This document shows, one piece after another, positions 32,209 through 37,756 of a stretch of DNA of 37,756 bases. Position numbers and translations under genes: made by a program. This DNA comes from Bacillota bacterium (GTDB taxonomy: Bacteria > Bacillota > Clostridia > Oscillospirales > Acutalibacteraceae). Below the pieces are notes generated by a model, which saw nothing but the letters and a program-made list of their open reading frames with translations, did no database searches and was not told where the DNA came from. Positions within the stretch are counted from its first letter, which is position 1, and the number at the start of each line of letters is the position of its first letter. The stretch lies in contig JAQXJH010000019.1 of NCBI GenBank assembly GCA_029008595.1, positions 1 through 37,756 on the forward strand, written 5' to 3'.

Positions 32209-32258
32209 AAAAAACGACCTCTGCGCTTTTGTCAACCGGCTCAAAAGCACAGAGACCG
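32209..32258 (-). promoter_or_regulatory. Terminator in the antiporter leader: candidate attenuator or riboswitch expression platform
   Basis: On the minus strand, CGGTCTCTGTGCTTTTG pairs with CAAAAGCGCAGAGGTCG (17 bp with a few G-U pairs, 10-nt loop), directly followed by six T (32214-32209). It lies between the promoter at 32337-32309 and the start at 32182. A second hairpin upstream in the leader (TTGAAATGG pairing with CCATTTTCAA, about 32281-32260) could be part of a sensing element. I do not recognise a known riboswitch class. Confidence 0.75.
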
Positions 32259-32308
32259 CCCTTGAAAATGGTGCGACCCATTTCAAACAGTTCAGTTTTC
32301 GGTTTTTT

Positions 32309-32337
32309 ATTATAGCCAGCCCAAACGGGAAAGTCAA
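32309..32337 (-). promoter_or_regulatory. Promoter of the antiporter gene
   Basis: On the minus strand TTGACT (32337-32332), 17-bp spacer, perfect TATAAT (32314-32309). Leader length to the start codon is about 120 bases. Confidence 0.85.
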
Positions 32338-32401
32338 TCTGCGATTTCGACAAAAAACACCGGAAACCGGCCGCGGTTTACAGGCGAACCCTGAAAACGC
32401 G

Positions 32402-33328
32402 CTATGCGCTGATGAGCCGGATGACCGCCGCCAGCACCGGCATGGTGAGGATGGAAAGCAGCGTGCAGAGCGTGACGCATTGCGAGGCAAGCGAAGCATC
32501 CAGCTTGTAGCGTGTGGAAAAGATCGTCGTAATGGCAGCGGTCGGGGCGCTGGCGACCAGCACCGAAGCGGCATACAGCTCATACGGCAGGTGAAGCGGG
32601 TAAAACAGCGCGGTCAGCGCGGCCGGGATCACCAGCAGGCGCAGCACGGCCACCGTATACAGGCGGGCCTGCGAAAAGCACCGCAGCAGGTTCGATTTTG
32701 CCACATAGCTGCCCACAATGATCATGGCGATCGGTGTGTTCAGAGCAGCGAGCATGGTCACGGTGCCGCCCAGCACCGACGGCAGGCGGATCTCGAACCA
32801 GAAAAGCGCGAATGCAATGACAAACCCAATGGTACCTGGGTTGAGCAGCGCCTTTCTGAGGGAGGCCTCCTTTTTTCCGCCCATCATCACGATGCCGGCG
32901 GTCCAGACAAGAACATTAAAAGCGATGACGGCCGCCGCTGCGTAAACCAGCGCGGAATCCCCCAGCGTGGCCTGCACCAGCGGAAGCCCCATGTAGCCGC
33001 AGTTGGAATACGTCATGGCGAAGCGAAGCACCCGCCGGTTGCCCGGCTGTTCTCTGCGGAAAAAGAGGAACGAAAGTGCCGTACCGATCACGATCGATGC
33101 CGTAATGATCCCGGCGGCGATCCCCATTTCCCGCACAAGGGTCAGATCCTTGTCGCGCTGCAGGGAATCGATGATGACGCAGGGCGAAACAATATTCATC
33201 AGAACGTAGGACATCTGGGATGCTCCGTCCTCTGTGATTTTGCCGCGGTGCGTCAGCAGCGCGCCGACGCCCATCATCAGGAACAGAGAAAGAACCTGTC
33301 CCGCAACTGTAAGAATATCCTGAAGCAT
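32402..33328 (-). CDS. AEC-family transporter (auxin efflux carrier type)
   Basis: Membrane transporter of 308 residues with about ten spans in two inverted halves. The beginning LTVAGQVLSLFLMMGVGALL, MNIVSPCVIIDSL, the conserved TYSNCGYMGLPLV, and NTPIAMIIVGSYVAKS are typical of the AEC family. The C-terminal segment has ASAPTAAITTIFSTRY. Bacterial members export or take up organic acids such as malate or lactate; here the substrate is not known. Start ATG 33328 follows AAGGAAGAG. It lies downstream of two small membrane proteins on the same strand. Confidence 0.9.
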   Translation of the reverse strand: MLQDILTVAGQVLSLFLMMGVGALLTHRGKITEDGASQMSYVLMNIVSPCVIIDSLQRDKDLTLVREMGIAAGIITASIVIGTALSFLFFRREQPGNRRVLRFAMTYSNCGYMGLPLVQATLGDSALVYAAAAVIAFNVLVWTAGIVMMGGKKEASLRKALLNPGTIGFVIAFALFWFEIRLPSVLGGTVTMLAALNTPIAMIIVGSYVAKSNLLRCFSQARLYTVAVLRLLVIPAALTALFYPLHLPYELYAASVLVASAPTAAITTIFSTRYKLDASLASQCVTLCTLLSILTMPVLAAVIRLISA

Positions 33329-33379
33329 AGCTGTTCTCTTCCTTTTTTACCAGATCAATCAGCGCCTGCCGCTGAAACG

Positions 33380-33718
33380 TCAGTTTTGATTTTCGTCGTC
33401 CGTGTTTTCTTCGGGGTCATCCTCCGCAGCCGTTTCCTCCTCCGTTTCATCGGACGGCATGGCCGCTTTGGATGCGCGGATGTCTTTTGCCATGATGACG
33501 GACAGCACGATGATCACCTCCAGCAGCACGGCGCGCTGCACCCAGACCGCCCAGCTGCCGGAAAGCGCCTGATTCGTCAGCTCATCGGCAAGAACCCATG
33601 CGCCCAGCAGGATCAGAAACGCGCCGAGCGGATAATAGAGCTTTTTTTCCCGCCCCAGACGAAAGATCAGCAGCAGACCAGAGGCAGCACAGATCGCCGC
33701 CATAAAATAAGCGTACAT
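33380..33718 (-). CDS. Small membrane protein with an acidic tail
   Basis: The 112 residues contain three hydrophobic segments (FMAAICAASGLLLIF, YPLGAFLILLGAWVLA, VWVQRAVLLEVIIVLSVI) followed by a soluble tail of mainly Glu and Asp (PSDETEEETAAEDDPEENTDDE). There is no recognised family. The start has a moderate AAGAAGG. It lies 51 bases upstream of the AEC gene and downstream of another small membrane protein, so the three may be expressed together. The membrane topology and acidic cytoplasmic tail are readable; the role is unknown. Confidence 0.75.
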   Translation of the reverse strand: MYAYFMAAICAASGLLLIFRLGREKKLYYPLGAFLILLGAWVLADELTNQALSGSWAVWVQRAVLLEVIIVLSVIMAKDIRASKAAMPSDETEEETAAEDDPEENTDDENQN

Positions 33719-33740
33719 TTCAACGACCTTCTTTGCTTAC

Positions 33741-33786
33741 ATAAAATAATAAAATTCCGCCGGATCCGGAAAACCGAACCGGCGGG
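33741..33786 (-). terminator. Partial intrinsic terminator between two small membrane protein genes
   Basis: On the minus strand CCGCCGG (33785-33779) pairs with CCGGCGG (33763-33757) with a 15-nt loop that may itself pair, followed by AATTTTATTATTTT. The T-run is broken, so it may be leaky. Confidence 0.5.
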
Positions 33787-33797
33787 AGAATACGGAT

Positions 33798-34145
33798 CTA
33801 TGCCTGAGGAGGCTGTCCGGAGGATTTTCTTCTGCCGCGGAGCTTCTTCTCTTTTTTTGCGTCCGGACTGCCGTCATCCATTTTTTTGTGCGCCTGATAA
33901 ACGCCGCAGCCGCAATAGAATACATATCCGGCCGCCACCGCCATCAGCACAAAATGCCCGAACGACGTCCATTCGGCGGCATTCCGCCAGCAGAGCAGCA
34001 GGATCCCGGAAAGCAGCGTCCACACCGCTTCGGCAAAAAAATAAAACGAAATCTGCCGCAGCAGCGGCAGATCGCGCAGCGGCTCACTGCGCAGCAGGCA
34101 CGCGACTGCCAGAAAGAACAGGCTGGAAATCGTTGCGACAAACAT
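33798..34145 (-). CDS. Small membrane protein, hypothetical
   Basis: The start is ATG 34145 after AAAGGGTG (115 residues); the track ORF is 21 residues too long and begins in the promoter region. Three to four hydrophobic segments are visible (FVATISSLFFLAVACLL, ISFYFFAEAVWTLLSGILLL, FGHFVLMAVAAGYVFY), then a strongly basic tail (AKKEKKLRGRRKS). Its layout mirrors the next gene, which has an acidic tail; the opposite charges of the two tails could let them interact, but this is speculation. No family is recognised. Confidence 0.75.
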   Translation of the reverse strand: MFVATISSLFFLAVACLLRSEPLRDLPLLRQISFYFFAEAVWTLLSGILLLCWRNAAEWTSFGHFVLMAVAAGYVFYCGCGVYQAHKKMDDGSPDAKKEKKLRGRRKSSGQPPQA

Positions 34146-34192
34146 GCGGTTCACCCTTTCTGCACCGCAAACGGATGCAGTTCTTGATATAT

Positions 34193-34221
34193 AGTATAAT
34201 TCCCGCAAAGGAAACCGTCAA
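34193..34221 (-). promoter_or_regulatory. Promoter of the small membrane protein genes
   Basis: Minus strand TTGACG (34221-34216), 17-bp spacer, TATACT (34198-34193). Confidence 0.75.
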
Positions 34222-34294
34222 GTGCCGGGCGTTCTTTTCGCCGTGTTGACACAACGGCCGCAGGATTCCGGGGCAAAAAGGGTACAAAGCGCAC

Positions 34295-34323
34295 TTGATA
34301 TTTTTGTGATTTTTTCGTAAAAT
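34295..34323 (+). promoter_or_regulatory. Promoter of the Nudix-tex operon
   Basis: TTGATA (34295-34300), 17-bp spacer, TAAAAT (34318-34323), divergent from the promoter at 34193-34221. Confidence 0.65.
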
Positions 34324-34408
34324 AAACAGGAAGATATTTTTGCGGAAGAAAATTTCGCAGGCGGCGCAGTCCGAGCAGAACCACAGGGCCGCAGGAAGGA
34401 AAAAACGA

Positions 34409-35167
34409 ATGATGTTGGGCAGTATTGTTGAAGTGATTGCTGCCCGCAGATCGGAGGAAGATGCCCGGGAGGGAGCTTTGTCCTATCGCGGGCATATTTT
34501 TTGCAGCGGCGGAGAGGTGCCGGTCCGCCGGGAAGCGTTTGTCGTCGGGATCACCCGTGTACCGACCCGTTTTACCGGGCGCGTGCTTGCCGTCTGGAAC
34601 CGGCAGGAGGGCGCGCCGCCGGCGCTGGTCGTCGGCGTCCGGGATCGTGTCGTTTATGAGCCGGAACTGCGCCAGATGCTGAACGTTCCGCCGGAGGACG
34701 GAGAGATGCGCTGCCTTTATGAAAAATCGTGCGGCGCCGTGATTTTTCGCAGAGACGGCGGTCAGCTGCGCTTTCTGATCGTGAAAAACAAAAAGGGGCG
34801 CAACTGGGGTTTCCCGAAGGGACATGTGGAGCTTGGCGAAAGCGAAGAGCAGACCGCCCTGCGGGAGGTATGGGAAGAAACCGGACTGAATGTGCGGATC
34901 TGCAGAGGGTTCCGCGCGGTCAGCAGATATTCGCTGTGGAACTGCGCCAGCAAGCGGGTCGTATTTTTTCTGGCGGAAAGCCGCGGCGGAGAGGTGACCG
35001 TTCAGGAGGAAGAGATCGAGCGCGCCCGGTGGCTCCCGTATCCGGCGGCGATCAATTTTTTCCGGTTTGACAACGACCGGCGTGTGCTGAAAAGCGCTGT
35101 CAACTGGATGAACCGGCATCACATGATGGAAGATAATACAAATGAAAGGAACCGATCATTCCAATGA
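34409..35167 (+). CDS. Nudix hydrolase with an N-terminal pyrophosphatase-like domain
   Basis: The start is ATG 34409 after GGAAGGAAAAAACG (252 residues); the track ORF begins in the promoter. The first 95 or so residues (LGSIVEVIAARR, then RVPTRFTGRVLAVWNRQE, LVVGVRDRVVYEPELRQML) resemble the small inorganic-pyrophosphatase-like proteins of clostridia, with the catalytic acidic residues apparently missing. The Nudix domain follows: SCGAVIFRRDGG, WGFPKGHVELGESEEQTAL, then REVWEETGL, which satisfies GX5EX7REUXEEXGU. Nudix enzymes cleave nucleoside diphosphates linked to another group, or cap-like ends. Its stop overlaps the tex start (ATGA), so the two are translationally coupled. The substrate is unknown. 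Confidence 0.85.
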   Translation: MMLGSIVEVIAARRSEEDAREGALSYRGHIFCSGGEVPVRREAFVVGITRVPTRFTGRVLAVWNRQEGAPPALVVGVRDRVVYEPELRQMLNVPPEDGEMRCLYEKSCGAVIFRRDGGQLRFLIVKNKKGRNWGFPKGHVELGESEEQTALREVWEETGLNVRICRGFRAVSRYSLWNCASKRVVFFLAESRGGEVTVQEEEIERARWLPYPAAINFFRFDNDRRVLKSAVNWMNRHHMMEDNTNERNRSFQ

Positions 35168-37365
35168 TGGATTATGCAGTAATTCTGGCAAAGCAATTCA
35201 ATGTGCAGCCGGGGCAGGTACAGAATGTGATCTCGCTGCTCGACGAGGGCAACACCGTTCCGTTTATTGCGCGTTACCGCAAGGAGGCGCACGGTTCGCT
35301 CGACGATCAGACGATCCGCGAGCTGAGTGAGAAGCTCGCTTATCTGCGCGGACTGGACGCCCGGCGGGAAGAGGTGCGCGGGCAGATCGAGGCGCTCGGC
35401 GCCATGACGGACGAGATCTCTGCATCGCTGGAAAATGCGCAGACGCTGGCGGAGATTGAAGATATTTACCGTCCTTACCGCCCCAAGCGCCGTACCCGCG
35501 CCTCCGTTGCCAAAGAGCGCGGTCTGCAGCCGCTTGCGGATGCGATTTTTGCGCAGGAACGCCGCTGCGACGACCCGCTGACCATGGCACAGGCTTATGT
35601 GGATGAAGAAAAACAGGTTCCGACCGCACAGGACGCGCTGGCCGGTGCGATGGATATCATTGCCGAGGCGGTCTCCGACAATCCTTCCGTGCGCAAACGG
35701 CTGCGGGTGGTGGCTGCCGCTCAGGGAAAGATCGTTGCCTGCGCGGCAAAGGAAGAGGACTCCGTTTACGCGCAGTATTACGACTACAGCGAACCGGTCG
35801 CAAAAATGGCGGGACACCGTGTTCTTGCCCTGGATCGCGGCGAGCGCGAAGAATTTTTAAAGGTTTCGCTGGACTTTGACGAGAACAAGGCGCTCTCGAT
35901 CATTGAAAGTGAAGTGGTCAGGGAAAATTCACCGTGCACGCAAACGGTGCGCGATGCGGCGCGGGATGCCTATGAGCGGCTGATCTTTCCGTCGCTGGAG
36001 CGGGAGATCCGTTCCGCGCTGACGGAACAGGCCGACGAACAGGCGATCCATGTGTTTGCCATGAACCTGAAAGACCTGCTGATGCAGCCGCCGGTCAAGG
36101 GAAAGACCGTGCTTGCGCTCGACCCGGGGTATGCCCACGGCTGCAAGGTTGCCGTCGTCAATCCCACCGGAAGTGTGCTCGATACCGGCGTGATCTACCC
36201 GGTGCCGCCGCGCAGCAAAATTGTCGAGGCAAAGGCGATCCTGAAGCGGATGATCGAGAAAAACGGCGTGGAGGTCATTGCCATCGGCAACGGGACAGCA
36301 TCGCGCGAGACGGAGATCTTTACAGCCGAACTGATTCGCGAAACAGGGCTGCCGCTTTCCTACATGGTCGTCAGCGAAGCAGGCGCATCGGTTTATTCGG
36401 CGTCCAAACTGGCAGTGTCGGAACTGCCGATGTTTGACGTCAATATCCGCAGCGCTGTTTCGATCGCACGCAGAATGCAGGATCCGCTGGCCGAACTGGT
36501 CAAGATTGACCCGCAGGCGATCGGCGTCGGGCAATACCAGCATGACATGCCGAAAAAACAGCTGGATGAAGCGCTCGGAGGCGTGGTAGAAAACTGTGTC
36601 AACCGGGTCGGCGTTGATCTGAATACGGCGTCGCCGGCGCTGCTTTCCCACATCGCCGGCGTCAATGATACGATCGCAAAAAACATTGTGGCTTACCGGG
36701 AGGAAAACGGCGGTTTTTCCAGCCGCGCGGAACTGAAAAAAGTGCCGAGGCTCGGCCCGAAGGCGTTCGAGCAGTGCGCGGGCTTTCTCCGTGTACCGGA
36801 AAGCAAAAATCCGTTGGATAATACTGCAGTTCATCCGGAATCATATGCGGCCGCCGGGCAGCTGCTGGAGCTTTGCGGCTATACCGACCGCGATGTGCGT
36901 TCCGGCGGGTTGAGCGGACTGCCGGAAAAGCTGGCTGCCTTAGGGGAAGAAGAGACGGCGAAGCGGCTGGGGATCGGCGTTCCGACTCTGCAGGATATTG
37001 TTGCGGAACTGATGAAGCCCGGACGCGATCCGCGCGATGAGCTTCCCCCTCCCCTGCTGCGGACGGATGTGCTTTCCATGGAAGACCTGAAGCCCGGCAT
37101 GGAACTGGACGGAACGGTGCGCAACGTTGCCGATTTCGGCGCGTTTGTCGATATCGGCGTGCATCAGGACGGTCTGGTGCATATTTCACAGCTTTGCGAT
37201 CGCTTTATCCGTCATCCGAGCGAAGCGGTAAAGATCGGCGACGTCGTCCGGGTCCGCGTTCTTGCTGTGGATGCGGTCAAAAAGCGTATTTCGCTGACCA
37301 TGCGGCTGGACAAGGGCAAAGAGGACAAAACAGCAGAAAAGAACCGGACAGGGGCCGCAAGATAA
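35164..37365 (+). CDS. tex: Tex-family RNA-binding transcription accessory protein
   Basis: Cytoplasmic nucleic-acid-binding protein of 733 residues, near the usual length. The N-terminal Tex domain begins MMDYAVILAKQFNVQPGQVQ with PFIARYRKEAHGSLDD. A YqgF-like RNase H fold follows (VLALDPGYAHGCKVAVVN). Then come tandem helix-hairpin-helix motifs (GVDLNTASPALLSHIAGV and SRAELKKVPRLGPKAFEQCA) and a C-terminal S1 RNA-binding domain (GMELDGTVRNVADFGAFVDI, then HISQL). Tex affects transcription and RNA processing; the precise action is debated. The start at 35164 overlaps the Nudix stop by four bases. A basic tail (DKGKEDKTAEKNR) closes it. No terminator is seen before the tRNA promoter. Confidence 0.96.
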   Translation: MMDYAVILAKQFNVQPGQVQNVISLLDEGNTVPFIARYRKEAHGSLDDQTIRELSEKLAYLRGLDARREEVRGQIEALGAMTDEISASLENAQTLAEIEDIYRPYRPKRRTRASVAKERGLQPLADAIFAQERRCDDPLTMAQAYVDEEKQVPTAQDALAGAMDIIAEAVSDNPSVRKRLRVVAAAQGKIVACAAKEEDSVYAQYYDYSEPVAKMAGHRVLALDRGEREEFLKVSLDFDENKALSIIESEVVRENSPCTQTVRDAARDAYERLIFPSLEREIRSALTEQADEQAIHVFAMNLKDLLMQPPVKGKTVLALDPGYAHGCKVAVVNPTGSVLDTGVIYPVPPRSKIVEAKAILKRMIEKNGVEVIAIGNGTASRETEIFTAELIRETGLPLSYMVVSEAGASVYSASKLAVSELPMFDVNIRSAVSIARRMQDPLAELVKIDPQAIGVGQYQHDMPKKQLDEALGGVVENCVNRVGVDLNTASPALLSHIAGVNDTIAKNIVAYREENGGFSSRAELKKVPRLGPKAFEQCAGFLRVPESKNPLDNTAVHPESYAAAGQLLELCGYTDRDVRSGGLSGLPEKLAALGEEETAKRLGIGVPTLQDIVAELMKPGRDPRDELPPPLLRTDVLSMEDLKPGMELDGTVRNVADFGAFVDIGVHQDGLVHISQLCDRFIRHPSEAVKIGDVVRVRVLAVDAVKKRISLTMRLDKGKEDKTAEKNRTGAAR

Positions 37366-37416
37366 CCTGGAATATAATCTGGAATAAAATTCCTGAAAAA
37401 AACTTTAAAATAACGC

Positions 37417-37445
37417 TTGACAAATCCATCCTGCCTTGATATAAT
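37417..37445 (+). promoter_or_regulatory. Promoter of the initiator tRNA gene
   Basis: Perfect TTGACA (37417-37422), 17-bp spacer, perfect TATAAT (37440-37445), as expected for a highly expressed stable RNA. Confidence 0.9.
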
Positions 37446-37460
37446 TATTAAGCTAAATAT

Positions 37461-37537
37461 CGCGGGATGGAGCAATCCGGTAGCTCGTTGGGCTCATAAC
37501 CCAAAGGTTGGTGGTTCAAATCCGCCTCCCGCAACCA
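37461..37537 (+). tRNA. Initiator tRNA-Met (CAU)
   Basis: A 77-base cloverleaf with encoded CCA end. The acceptor arms CGCGGGA and TCCCGCA leave the first pair as C1 opposite A72, the hallmark of bacterial initiator tRNA. The anticodon stem has three G-C pairs (GGG against CCC) around CTCATAA, with anticodon CAT at 37495-37497, the second initiator hallmark. The T-arm is GGTGGTTCAAATCCGCC. Both features separate it from elongator tRNA-Met and tRNA-Ile2. It is a single-gene unit with strong promoter and terminator. Confidence 0.97.
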
Positions 37538-37544
37538 AATAAAG

Positions 37545-37571
37545 ATCCCCCGGCTAAGCCGGGGGATTTTC
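37545..37571 (+). terminator. Terminator of the tRNA gene
   Basis: Perfect 10-bp stem ATCCCCCGGC (37545-37554) and GCCGGGGGAT (37558-37567) with loop TAA, then TTTTC. Confidence 0.9.
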
Positions 37572-37756
37572 ATATGCGGGCCTTGCCCTTCTCTACTAGC
37601 TACGCCTGAAGGCGTATATACGGTCTGGCACCCGCGAAGAGCTTGTTACTTGCTACCCGTAAACGGGTCGTATTCTTCCATCGTCAGTTGATCTGCCGCG
37701 GCATCTTCCTTCAACTGGTTCTGGATATACGCCGCTATCGCCTTTGTGTTCTTTCC
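37572..37756 (-). mobile_element. End of an IS200/IS605-type insertion element, partial
   Basis: The region holds the C-terminus of a TnpA-like transposase and, between its stop and the tRNA terminator, two small hairpins: GGGC-CTT-GCCC (37578-37588) and the perfect TACGCC-TGAA-GGCGTA (37601-37616). Subterminal hairpins instead of inverted terminal repeats are what IS200/IS605 ends use. The exact boundary on the tRNA side is not determined, and the other end is outside the window. Confidence 0.65.
37646..37756 (-). CDS. tnpA: IS200-type transposase TnpA, C-terminal fragment (runs off the window)
   Basis: The minus-strand frame is open from the window edge and ends at TAA (37648-37646), giving 36 residues. 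The sequence KAIAAYIQNQLKEDAAADQL, then TMEEYDPFTG, matches the typical end of HUH-type IS200/IS605 transposases (VR.YI.NQ..ED...DQL...EY.DPF). The catalytic Tyr and HUH motif would lie further upstream and are not visible, so activity cannot be judged. It is too short for the ORF track. Confidence 0.75.
   Translation of the reverse strand, partial: GKNTKAIAAYIQNQLKEDAAADQLTMEEYDPFTGSK

Noticed and set aside
32183-32353. N-terminal extension of the antiporter in the ORF track
   Set aside because: It translates the promoter and the leader terminator hairpin; a strong AAAGGAG precedes the ATG at 32182.
31481-34249. 922-codon plus-strand ORF, the longest in the track
   Set aside because: Antisense to the antiporter, AEC and small membrane genes; Gln/Arg/His-rich shadow without a start signal or domain.
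1-37756. CRISPR array, prophage or toxin-antitoxin module
   Set aside because: No regularly spaced repeats, phage structural genes or recognisable toxin pairs were seen; the repeats found are isolated hairpins and terminators.

Overview
The window looks like chromosomal DNA of a GC-rich, Gram-positive anaerobe of the class Clostridia, probably near the Oscillospiraceae/Ruminococcaceae. Supporting signs are strong AGGAGG-type ribosome binding sites, frequent GTG and TTG starts, a GlpP-type antiterminator gene, a membrane pyrophosphatase of the potassium-dependent type, lipoproteins of Firmicute style and an IS200-like element. The taxonomic placement is inference from gene content. Coding density is high. 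Most genes are visibly GC-rich, with one clearly AT-rich patch at about 5.8-7.25 kb.

Layout. 0-2.3 kb: the end of an AraC-family regulator, a doubtful small ORF, a Sir2 deacylase and a small very acidic protein. 2.3-5.8 kb (minus): a MoxR ATPase / DUF58 / DUF4129-like operon. 5.8-7.9 kb: an AT-rich gene for a secreted cysteine-peptidase-like protein, followed by a GC-rich membrane-anchored protein. 8.0-12.5 kb: a glycerol-phosphate operon (glpP, glycerol-1-phosphate dehydrogenase, glycerophosphodiesterase, HAD-IIA phosphatase, PHP phosphoesterase) behind a promoter and an immediate terminator hairpin that GlpP probably controls. The HAD gene has one in-frame TGA at a position where relatives have Cys. 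12.6-14.9 kb: hppA. 15-18 kb (minus): a ThuA-like protein and a GH78 alpha-L-rhamnosidase, with a remnant of a UroD/MtaA-family gene upstream. 18.3-21.6 kb: hisS-aspS. 21.7-25.1 kb (minus): a lineage-specific set of secreted proteins and lipoproteins, two of them paralogous. 25.5-30.8 kb (plus): acyl-ACP thioesterase, SDR, Maf, deoC, udp and a MATE exporter. 30.8-34.2 kb (minus): a CPA2 antiporter with a terminator in its leader, an AEC carrier and two small membrane proteins. 34.3-37.4 kb: a Nudix protein with an odd N-terminal domain, translationally coupled to tex. The window ends with an initiator tRNA-Met and the end of an IS200/IS605-type element.

The most interesting parts are the glycerol-phosphate operon with its leader and interrupted HAD gene, the attenuator in front of the CPA2 antiporter, the AT-rich secreted peptidase-like gene, and the unknown lipoprotein cluster. 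No CRISPR array, rRNA or phage module was seen. All functional statements come from reading motifs by eye; no database search was run.
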